Made by a program: the position numbers and the translations under genes. Of a stretch of DNA of 14,740 bases, positions 6,558 through 12,342 are shown piece by piece (the first letter of the stretch is position 1; every line of letters begins with the position of its first letter). The notes under the pieces were generated by a model that did not search any database, was not told where the DNA came from, and saw only the letters and a program-made list of their open reading frames with translations. The DNA is from DATDCY01 sp031406795 [NCBI: Candidatus Rokuibacteriota bacterium] (lineage in GTDB: Bacteria > JAUVQV01): assembly GCA_031406795.1 (NCBI GenBank), contig JANOHV010000042.1, forward strand, positions 1 to 14,740, in the 5' to 3' direction.

Positions 6558-7705
6558 GCGCCCGCGGCCGCGCGGTGCGCTCGCGCTGCCTGCTGCTTCT
6601 GGTTCTTGCGCAGGCGCTGGCGGCCTGCGGGAAACAGCCGGAATCGTCGCCGCCGCAGTCCGCACCGCCCGGGACGATCCGCGAGCTGACCGATGGCGCC
6701 AGCGTCACGACCGACGTCAACGCCCGCGCGCCCGCCTTCGCCCGGACCGACTTCGAAGGCGCGCTGGTACGCACTCAGGACGCCATCGGGTCCAAGGTCC
6801 TGCTGCTGGACTTCTGGTCGGTCTTCTGCCAGTCCTGCCTGCAGGAGATGCCCTTTCTTCAGGAACTGCACCGGCGCCACGCCGCCGAGGGTCTGCAGAT
6901 CGTCGGGGTGAACACCGACTTCTTTCCGAAGGAGCGCATCGTCAAATTCATGGAGAAGACGGGCCTGGCCCTGCCGTACCCGCTGATCCATGACCGCGAC
7001 CAGAGCCTGAGCAAACTCTTCTCGGTCGAGGCGCTCCCGGTGCTCGTGCTCATCGACTCGTCGGGCTGGATCCGCATGGTGCACCTGGGCTACAAGCCCG
7101 GCGACGAGCGCGAGATCGAGCGGCGCGTCAGCAAGGCCTGCGGCCGCATCAAGGAGACCGTCGTCACCCTGCAGCCGGTCGGCGGCACGACGGCTTTTTC
7201 GCCGCCGGAGAAGGGGCGGGCGCCGGCGGCGGCGGGGACGATGGTCGATGGGTTTGTTGCGCTCGACGGCGAGGGGCGCGAAGCGCCGTTTGCCGGTTGG
7301 CGCGCCGGCTCGCCGGTCGTGGTCTTCTTCTGGTCGCTGTTCTGCCAGCCTTGCCGGGAAGAATTCGGCCGGCTGGAGAATCTCGCGGCGCACCCGCCGG
7401 TGCCGGGGCTCAAAGTGCTCGCGGTGAATGTCGATTCGCCGAAGCTGCGGCCGCAGGCGGCGCGCTTTCTCTCGGCTCGGGGCGACAGCATCACCGGGGT
7501 TTTCGACCGCGAACAGGGGGGCGGCCGCTACGAGATCGCGGGGCTCTTCGGGGTGAGTTCGACCCCGAGCACGTTCCTTGTCGGGGCGGACGGCACGGTG
7601 CGCGCAGCCTGGTCGGGGGAGGTCGACGAGGCGACGCTCGCCGCGGGCATCCGGGCGAACCTGGCGCCCGGCGGCGGCGGCGGAAGCACGGGGGCGAGGC
7701 GATGA
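6548..7705 (+). CDS. Predicted lipoprotein with two tandem thioredoxin-like (TlpA/ResA) domains
   Basis: With the GTG start at 6548, preceded by GGAGGA at 6538-6543, the protein is 385 residues. A short basic and hydrophobic leader ends in the lipobox LAAC (lipidated Cys27), so it is probably anchored on the periplasmic face. GTG 6575 is an alternative start that keeps the lipobox. Domain 1 (about 55-200) has CQSC at 94-97 and cis-Pro164; domain 2 (about 230-372) has CQPC at 266-269 and cis-Pro340. Both read FWS-x-FCQ-x-C, the TlpA/ResA style of thiol-disulfide reductase. Two redox-active modules in one chain suggest internal electron transfer or duplicate reduction of partner disulfides, perhaps cytochrome maturation. 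Its stop overlaps the following DUF3179 gene as ATGA. No membrane electron donor (CcdA/DsbD) is in the window. Confidence 0.9.
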   Translation: MELSARGRAVRSRCLLLLVLAQALAACGKQPESSPPQSAPPGTIRELTDGASVTTDVNARAPAFARTDFEGALVRTQDAIGSKVLLLDFWSVFCQSCLQEMPFLQELHRRHAAEGLQIVGVNTDFFPKERIVKFMEKTGLALPYPLIHDRDQSLSKLFSVEALPVLVLIDSSGWIRMVHLGYKPGDEREIERRVSKACGRIKETVVTLQPVGGTTAFSPPEKGRAPAAAGTMVDGFVALDGEGREAPFAGWRAGSPVVVFFWSLFCQPCREEFGRLENLAAHPPVPGLKVLAVNVDSPKLRPQAARFLSARGDSITGVFDREQGGGRYEIAGLFGVSSTPSTFLVGADGTVRAAWSGEVDEATLAAGIRANLAPGGGGGSTGARR

Positions 7706-8187
7706 ACCGGGCGGTCCTTGGCACGCTTGCCGGACTCCTTGCGCTGTTGGCGCTTCCTGCAAGTCAAGTCATGGGGCAGGCTGCCGCTCCCGCTGACCCC
7801 GTCGCTCCGGCCGCCGGGGATGCCGTGGTCGGGCTCTCCGTCCGGGGCGCCAACCGCGCCTATCCGACGGCGCTTTTTACCGCACGGCGGGTGGTGAACG
7901 ACGTGGTCGGCGACCTGGAGGTGGCGGTCTTCCACGACCCGGAGCGCGGTTTGAGCGCGGCCTGGTTTCGCCTGGTGCGCGGCGAGCCGATCGAATTCTC
8001 CGGCTCGGCCGCCGGCACCGTGGGGGATGACCTGACAACCATCACGCGCTGGGACCTGGCGACCGGCGTGGCCGTGGGGGGGAACCTGCAAGGGCAGCGG
8101 CTGATCCCGCTGGCCGTCTCGACGACGACGTGGGCCAGCTGGGCCGCAACCCACCCGAACGCCCAACTCTTCCGCGAAGGCCGCTGA
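7702..8187 (+). CDS. Exported DUF3179-like protein
   Basis: A 161-residue protein with a signal peptide (MNRAVLGTLAGLLALLALP..., cleavage expected near residue 25). The mature part follows the DUF3179 pattern: GANRAYPTALFTARRVVNDVVG (49-70), then GSAAGTV, TRWDLATGVAVGGNLQGQRL (115-134) and TTTWASWAATHPNAQLF near the end. In many family members the VVND-G segment is followed by a strand with CPLCGTA; here the corresponding stretch EVAVFHDPERG has no Cys at all. The family's function is not known to me. It is coupled to the tandem-thioredoxin lipoprotein by an ATGA overlap, so both likely act together in the envelope. The final codons GGC CGC TGA are the first bases of a dispersed repeat element, so the natural C-terminus may have been altered. 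Confidence 0.8.
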   Translation: MNRAVLGTLAGLLALLALPASQVMGQAAAPADPVAPAAGDAVVGLSVRGANRAYPTALFTARRVVNDVVGDLEVAVFHDPERGLSAAWFRLVRGEPIEFSGSAAGTVGDDLTTITRWDLATGVAVGGNLQGQRLIPLAVSTTTWASWAATHPNAQLFREGR

Positions 8188-8297
8188 AAAGGGCCCACCT
8201 GCGGCGTTGGACTCCTCCCGGCTCACTGCGGCGGGCACCAGCCCGCCTCATTCGCCAGATCGGGGTCCACCTTGCATCTGAACCCTTTTGAGCAGCC
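8179..8297. repeat. Dispersed inverted-repeat element, copy 3
   Basis: The left end GGCCGCTGAAAAGGGCCC (8179-8196) overlaps the stop codon of the DUF3179 gene. CTGAAAAGGG (8184-8193) pairs with CCCTTTTGAG (8283-8292) at 9 of 10 positions. The inner hairpin is GGCGGGC (8230-8236), loop ACCA, GCCCGCC (8241-8247). It replaces the GGCGTAC/GTACGCC stem of copies 1 and 2 while keeping full pairing. CCTGCGGCG near the left end and CCTTGCATC near the right end are shared with the other copies. Confidence 0.85.
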
Positions 8298-8483
8298 TCT
8301 CCGTCACCGTAACGGCGGAGGGGTGGCGCGGAGGGGAGGTCTCCAGCGGCGGAACGAAGTGAGTGCCCGCTCGGGGGGCATAAACACGATGGAGGTCCGC
8401 AGCGTCCACCCCAGCGGCGGGGTGGCAGGCAGGACCCCGCAGCCAGCACGGGAATGAAGGCTTCTCCGAGGAGCGGCCCCGCG
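8298..8483. other. Gene-free, highly structured interval
   Basis: No reading frame here looks like a protein. CCACCCC (8406-8412) can pair perfectly with GGGGTGG at 8320-8326, closing a large stem extended by CGCGGA/TCCGC, or with GGGGTGG at 8419-8425 across a six-base loop. The two pairings exclude each other. AGCGG...CCGCT (8345-8371) forms a further inner stem. It could be a small RNA, the 3' part of the minus-strand gene's transcript, or part of a larger repeat; the segment at 8297-8316 recurs at 500-519. Confidence 0.5.
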
Positions 8484-8750
8484 TCACCGGGAGCCGGACG
8501 AGTGCTCCTCCTTGACCTTGCGGAAGAGCTGGTCGAACTCCCCCTGCCGATTCTTCTCGCGCTCCCGTCCGTGCTCGACGACCGCTTCGCGCCGGGCCTT
8601 TTCCTGTTCGAGTTCTCGCAGCCGCTCGCCGAGGAAGTCCGCGCCCGGTTTGCCTTTGACCTCCTCACGGTGCCGCAGCACGGTCCCGGTGGCGGCGTCG
8701 ATCTCCATGGCCTCGCTGCACTTCGGGCACTTCACGCTGATCACGGCCAT
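8484..8750 (-). CDS. Small conserved-looking protein with N-terminal CPKC and charged helical tail
   Basis: An 88-residue protein starting at ATG 8748-8750 with an excellent ribosome site (AGGAGG five bases upstream on the minus strand). Residues C8-P-K-C11 look like half of a zinc ribbon; no second Cys pair follows, so metal binding would need a dimer or a partner. From about residue 35 the chain is rich in Glu, Arg and Lys (ERLRELEQEKARREAVVEHG...) and should be a long amphipathic helix or coiled coil. I recognise it only as a hypothetical protein of the kind seen in Geobacter-like genomes, with no known function. It is divergent from rubrerythrin across a 168-base gap. Confidence 0.75.
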   Translation of the reverse strand: MAVISVKCPKCSEAMEIDAATGTVLRHREEVKGKPGADFLGERLRELEQEKARREAVVEHGREREKNRQGEFDQLFRKVKEEHSSGSR

Positions 8751-8794
8751 TGCGCCTCCTGTTCAGCCGCCGCCCCGCGCGGCAGCTGACATCC

Positions 8795-8800
8795 ATCATA
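8795..8800 (-). promoter_or_regulatory. Candidate -10 element for the small CPKC protein gene
   Basis: Read on the minus strand the bases are TATGAT, five of six matching TATAAT, about 44 bases upstream of the start codon. No good -35 box lies 16-18 bases further upstream, so the call is weak. Confidence 0.3.
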
Positions 8801-8918
8801 GCGCCGCATGGGCGAAGAGGCCAGACGGCTTGCAAAACGCGGCGGAAGGCGAGATAGTCAGAAGCAGAACGAGCACGCACCGGGAGTTCGCGGCAATCAT
8901 GAGCAACAGGAGGCGACC

Positions 8919-9491
8919 ATGACGTTGAAAGGATCGAAGACCGAAAGGAACATCCTCACCGCTTTTGCCGGCGAGTCCCAGGCGCGCAATCGCTACACCT
9001 ACTTCGCGTCCCAGGCGAAGAAGGAGGGCTTCATGCAGATCCAGGCGATCTTCGAGGAGACCGCGAATCAGGAGAAGGAGCACGCCAAGCGGCTCTTCAA
9101 GTTGCTTCAGGGCGGGATGGTGACGGTTCAGGCCGAATTCCCCGCGGGGGTGATCGGCACCACCTCGCAAAATCTGGCCGAGGCCGCCGCCGGCGAGCAT
9201 TACGAGTGGAGCGAGATGTACCCCGGCTTCGCGAAGATCGCCCGCGAGGAGGGTTTCAAGGAAATCGCGCAGATCTTCGAGTCGATCGCGATCGCCGAGA
9301 AGCAGCACGAGAAGCGCTACCTCGGCTTCAAGGCCAACGTCGACGGCAAGAAGGTCTTCAAGCGGGACAAGCCCCTGAAGTGGGTCTGCCGCAACTGCGG
9401 CTACCTCCACGATGGCCCCGAAGCCCCCGACCAGTGCCCGGCCTGCGCGCACCCGCGGGAATACTACGAAGCCCTCTGCGAAAACTGGTAG
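8919..9491 (+). CDS. rbr: Rubrerythrin
   Basis: A 190-residue protein of the classical size (D. vulgaris rubrerythrin has 191). ATG 8919 is chosen because AGGAGG ends five bases before it and the family N-terminus begins there; the frame stays open further upstream without similarity. The four-helix diiron domain shows E19, E52, H55, E93, E96, E127 and H130 at the expected ligand places. The C-terminal rubredoxin-like domain has C157, C160, C173 and C176 in [20 protein letters not shown]. Rubrerythrin reduces hydrogen peroxide in the cytoplasm of anaerobes using electrons from rubredoxin or similar donors. Only six bases separate it from the ferredoxin oxidoreductase alpha gene, so the genes are almost certainly co-transcribed, and a stand-alone rubredoxin follows the operon. 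Confidence 0.97.
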   Translation: MTLKGSKTERNILTAFAGESQARNRYTYFASQAKKEGFMQIQAIFEETANQEKEHAKRLFKLLQGGMVTVQAEFPAGVIGTTSQNLAEAAAGEHYEWSEMYPGFAKIAREEGFKEIAQIFESIAIAEKQHEKRYLGFKANVDGKKVFKRDKPLKWVCRNCGYLHDGPEAPDQCPACAHPREYYEALCENW

Positions 9492-9497
9492 GACCCC

Positions 9498-11201
9498 ATG
9501 CGCGATTCGCGGCAGATTCTGATCGGCGGGGAGGCCGGGCAGGGGCTCGTGACGGTGGGCCAGCTGCTCTCCAAGTGCCTGGTGCGCGCCGGCTGGCGGA
9601 TCGTCGTCACGCAGGGGTACCAGTCGCGGGTGCGCGGTGGGCACAACTCGTGGGCGATCCGCTTCGGCTCGGGCGAGATCGCCGCCCCCGTCGAGCCGGT
9701 CGATCTGCTCGTCGCGCTCGATCAGGAGTCCGTCGAGCGCCACCGGGGCGAGCTGGCCCCGGGCGCGCTGCTGATCGCCGACGAGTCGCTCGACCCGCTC
9801 GGATTACCCGGACTGCGGGTCCCCTTTGCGAAACTCGCCTCCGCGAAGCATGCGAATGTCGCGGCGCTGGGGGTCGCCGGCACGCTGCTCGGCCTCGCCG
9901 AGGAGCTGCTGGCCGGCGCGGTCGAGGAACTCTTCGGCAAGAAGGGGACCGACACTACCGCAGAGAACCGCCGCGCGCTCGCCGAGGCGTATCGCTGGAC
10001 CCTGTCGACGAACACGTCGTTTCAGCTGCCCGGGCAGCCGCTGGCGGCCGCCCCCCGCATCATGGTCAATGGCAACGAGTCGCTCGCGCTCGGCGCGCTC
10101 TCGGGCGGCCTGCGCTTTCTGTCGTTCTACCCGATGACTCCCTCGACTTCGATCGCATTGACGGTGATCGAACATGCCACGGCGATGGGTGTTGTCACCG
10201 AACAGGCCGAGGATGAAATCGCCGTGGTGAACATGGCGATCGGCGCCTCGTTTGCCGGAGCGCCGGCCATGGTCGTGACCTCGGGGGGCGGTTTTGCGCT
10301 GATGGCCGAGGGGCTGAGCCTGGCGGCAATGACCGAGACGCCACTGGTGGTCGTGCTTGGCCAGCGCCCCGGCCCGGCTACCGGCCTGCCGACGCGCACC
10401 GGGCAGGAGGACCTGGAATTCGCTCTGCACGCGGGTCATGGTGAGTTCGCCCGTGCCCTGCTGGCCCCGGGAAGCCCTGAGGACTGCTTCGCGATCGCGC
10501 GCAAGGCCTTCTTCCTGGCCGAGCTCTTTCAGGGGCCGGTGCTGGTTCTGACCGACCAGTTCCTCGCCGATTCCTATCGCGCCGTCGAACCCTTCGAAGT
10601 GCGCGAGTTGCCGGCGGTGCGCGCAGGCTTTGCCGGAGAGGTCACCGTGCCCTACCGTCGCTACGCCGCTGCGGAGGACGGGGTCTCGCCGCGGCTGCTG
10701 CCCGGGCAGACCCGGCACCTCGTGATTGCCGACAGCGATGAGCACACCGAGGACGGGCATCTGACGGAAGACCTCGAGGTTCGCAACCGGATGGTCGCCA
10801 AGCGCCTCGCCAAGCTCGAGGGATTGCGCTGGGAGGTCATTCAGCCGCGGCTCGACGGGCCCGCCGGCGCCGAACTGCTGCTGGTCTGCTGGGGCTCGAG
10901 CGGCGCCGCGGTTGCCGAGGCGGCGGCTGAGCTTCGCGAGCGGGGGACGACGGCGGCTGCGCTGCACTTCACCCAGGTCTGGCCGCTCGACCCGGGGCAG
11001 TTTCTCGGCGCGTTGCGGGCGGCGAAGCGCGTTGTCTTCGTCGAAGGCAATGCCACCGGGCAGTTCGAGCGCCTGATCCGGCGAGAAACCGGCTTCGAGG
11101 CGGGCGGTAACGTGCGCCGTTTCGACGGCCTGCCGATCACGCCGGGGTACATCCTGCGCGCGCTTGCCGCAGCCGGCATCACGCAAGGAGTGAGCCGATG
11201 A
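9498..11201 (+). CDS. korA: 2-oxoacid:ferredoxin oxidoreductase, fused gamma-alpha subunit
   Basis: A 567-residue protein. Residues 1-180 form the gamma-type domain, with GGEAGQGLVTVGQLL (10-24) and YQSRVRGGHN (41-50). From 187 the alpha domain begins with GNESLALGALSGGLRFLSFYPMTPSTSI, then EQAEDEIAVVNMAIGASFAG (235-254) and RPGPATGLPTRTGQEDL (290-306), which contact thiamine diphosphate and substrate. The C-terminal GNATGQFERLIRRETG is the closing signature. With the beta subunit it would oxidise a 2-oxoacid plus CoA to acyl-CoA and CO2 while reducing ferredoxin, or run in the carboxylating direction. 2-Oxoglutarate is the commonest substrate for this architecture, but pyruvate or branched-chain acids cannot be excluded. 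The gene ends in an ATGA overlap with korB and begins six bases after rubrerythrin. No separate ferredoxin-like delta subunit is present. Confidence 0.92.
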   Translation: MRDSRQILIGGEAGQGLVTVGQLLSKCLVRAGWRIVVTQGYQSRVRGGHNSWAIRFGSGEIAAPVEPVDLLVALDQESVERHRGELAPGALLIADESLDPLGLPGLRVPFAKLASAKHANVAALGVAGTLLGLAEELLAGAVEELFGKKGTDTTAENRRALAEAYRWTLSTNTSFQLPGQPLAAAPRIMVNGNESLALGALSGGLRFLSFYPMTPSTSIALTVIEHATAMGVVTEQAEDEIAVVNMAIGASFAGAPAMVVTSGGGFALMAEGLSLAAMTETPLVVVLGQRPGPATGLPTRTGQEDLEFALHAGHGEFARALLAPGSPEDCFAIARKAFFLAELFQGPVLVLTDQFLADSYRAVEPFEVRELPAVRAGFAGEVTVPYRRYAAAEDGVSPRLLPGQTRHLVIADSDEHTEDGHLTEDLEVRNRMVAKRLAKLEGLRWEVIQPRLDGPAGAELLLVCWGSSGAAVAEAAAELRERGTTAAALHFTQVWPLDPGQFLGALRAAKRVVFVEGNATGQFERLIRRETGFEAGGNVRRFDGLPITPGYILRALAAAGITQGVSR

Positions 11202-12049
11202 CGACGGTCGCCGATTACGGCACGTACGAAACCGCCTGGTGCCCGGGGTGCGGCAATCACGCCATCCTCGGCGCGATGAAAGAGGCGCTCGCCTCGAGCG
11301 GGCTTGCGCCGCACCAGGTTCTTTTCATCTCGGGGATCGGTCAGGCCGCGAAGGCCCCGCACTACCTGAACGCCAATCTCTTCAACGGGCTTCACGGCCG
11401 CGCGCTCCCCGCGGCCACGGGAGCGAAACTCGCGAACCCGGCGCTCAAGGTGATCGTCGAGAGCGGCGACGGCTGCACCTACGGCGAGGGGGGGAATCAT
11501 TTTCTCGCGGCGGTGCGGCGCAACATCGGCTTGACGGTCATCGTTCACGACAACCAGGTCTACGGCCTCACGAAGGGCCAGGCCAGTCCGACTTCGGACG
11601 AGGGCTTCGTCACCAAGGCGCAGCCCGAGGGGGTGCACGCCGAGCCCTTCAATCCGGTCGAGACGGCGGTGGCGCTCAAGGCGAATTTCGTGGCGCGCGG
11701 CTTCTCGGGAATGCCGGAGCACCTCACGGGGCTGATCCGGCAGGCGCTCGCCGCGCCCGGCTTCGCTCTGATCGACGTGCTCCAGCCCTGCGTCTCGTTC
11801 AACAAGGTCAACACGTTCGCCTGGTACCGCCAGCGGGTGCGCGAGCTGCCCGCCGGTCATGACCCGACCGACTGGGCGGGGGCTCTGGCCGTGGCGGTCC
11901 GCTGGGGCGAAGAAATCCCCATCGGCGTGATCTATCGCGGCAGCCGCCCGGCGTTCGAGGAGCGGGTGCCGGCGCTCGCCGCGGGGCCGCTGATCGGCCG
12001 CGAAGTCGACCGGGAGCGTCTCGCGGCAATCGTCGATCACCTGAAGTAG
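11198..12049 (+). CDS. korB: 2-oxoacid:ferredoxin oxidoreductase, beta (TPP-binding) subunit
   Basis: A 283-residue partner of the upstream alpha subunit, overlapping it by ATGA. The N-terminal WCPGCGNH gives C15 and C18 of the [4Fe-4S] cluster, and C198 in VLQPCVSFNK is the distal ligand. The thiamine diphosphate-magnesium motif is GDGCTYGEGGNH (91-101) followed by NQVYGLTKGQASPTS. Two departures are visible. Where many family members have GIGCS, this chain reads GIGQAAK (Q49), and the following HYLNAN also lacks Cys, so one cluster ligand is missing. The usual GDGD is GDGC. Some related clades may naturally have GIGQAAK, with the ligand elsewhere. The enzyme acts in the cytoplasm in anaerobic carbon metabolism; substrate specificity is not decided by sequence reading alone. 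Confidence 0.92.
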   Translation: MTTVADYGTYETAWCPGCGNHAILGAMKEALASSGLAPHQVLFISGIGQAAKAPHYLNANLFNGLHGRALPAATGAKLANPALKVIVESGDGCTYGEGGNHFLAAVRRNIGLTVIVHDNQVYGLTKGQASPTSDEGFVTKAQPEGVHAEPFNPVETAVALKANFVARGFSGMPEHLTGLIRQALAAPGFALIDVLQPCVSFNKVNTFAWYRQRVRELPAGHDPTDWAGALAVAVRWGEEIPIGVIYRGSRPAFEERVPALAAGPLIGREVDRERLAAIVDHLK

Positions 12050-12083
12050 CAGGTTCATCTCGATCTTTTTGCGCAGCCTGCTA
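12047..12083. repeat. Remnant inverted repeat at the end of korB, possible terminator
   Basis: TAGCAGG (12047-12053, including the korB stop) pairs perfectly with CCTGCTA (12077-12083). CTTTTTGCGCAGCCTGC near the right end resembles the right terminus of copy 2 (CTGTTTGAGCAGCCTGC), so this looks like a core-deleted member of the same family. It could attenuate transcription between korB and rubredoxin. Confidence 0.5.
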
Positions 12084-12087
12084 GAAT
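12079..12087 (+). promoter_or_regulatory. Candidate extended -10 promoter for rubredoxin
   Basis: TGCTAGAAT fits the extended -10 pattern TGnTATAAT with one mismatch. It lies 84 bases upstream of the rubredoxin start, inside the right arm of the repeat remnant. No clear -35 box is visible. An imperfect hairpin (12106-12135, TTGA/TCAA and TCGA/TCGA arms) follows in the leader. Confidence 0.4.
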
Positions 12088-12170
12088 TAGCGCCGGCCGG
12101 GATGTTTGAATCGAAAGGTCCCGGGCCTCGATCAAAGTAAAAATATCCACGAACCAGGGAGGAAGAACGA

Positions 12171-12329
12171 ATGAAGTACAAGTGCAATGTCTGCGGCTAT
12201 GTGTACGATCCGGACCAGGGTGACGCGATGAGTGGCGTGCCGGCCAAGACCCCGTTCGAGAATCTCCCCGCGGATTGGGTCTGCCCGGTCTGCGGCGCCG
12301 GCAAGGACGAGTTCTCGCCCACCCGCTAG
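12171..12329 (+). CDS. Rubredoxin
   Basis: A 52-residue protein starting [18 protein letters not shown] and ending [16 protein letters not shown]. The four iron ligands are C5, C8, C38 and C41, in the CxxCG...CPxCG pattern, and the length is exactly that of classical rubredoxins. GGGAGGA lies seven to eight bases before the ATG. Rubredoxin carries single electrons in the cytoplasm of anaerobes, for instance to rubrerythrin, superoxide reductase or oxygen reductases. Its place 121 bases after a rubrerythrin-KorAB operon makes it the obvious electron donor for that rubrerythrin. It converges on the nrpR gene with only 13 bases between the two stop codons. Confidence 0.97.
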   Translation: MKYKCNVCGYVYDPDQGDAMSGVPAKTPFENLPADWVCPVCGAGKDEFSPTR

Positions 12330-12342
12330 TCCCCGGCGGCAC

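Noticed and set aside
5472-7762. Two long antisense frames opposite the rhomboid and thioredoxin-like genes
   Set aside because: The plus-strand genes have complete catalytic motifs and coupled starts and stops; the antisense products are low-complexity and unlike any family I know.
5154-8297. CRISPR array or insertion sequence explanation for the repeats
   Set aside because: Copies are far apart, unevenly spaced and each internally palindromic with no spacers, and no transposase frame is inside or beside them.
8248-8487. A minus-strand 79-codon frame in the structured interval
   Set aside because: It reads through the repeat element and the hairpins, has no ribosome site, and its composition follows the repeat rather than a protein.
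8808-8918. Upstream extension of rubrerythrin by 37 codons
   Set aside because: AGGAGG lies right before ATG 8919, and family members begin at that point.
9804-11186. Long antisense frame opposite korA
   Set aside because: It is a shadow of a well-supported subunit gene and only reflects the high GC content at codon third positions.
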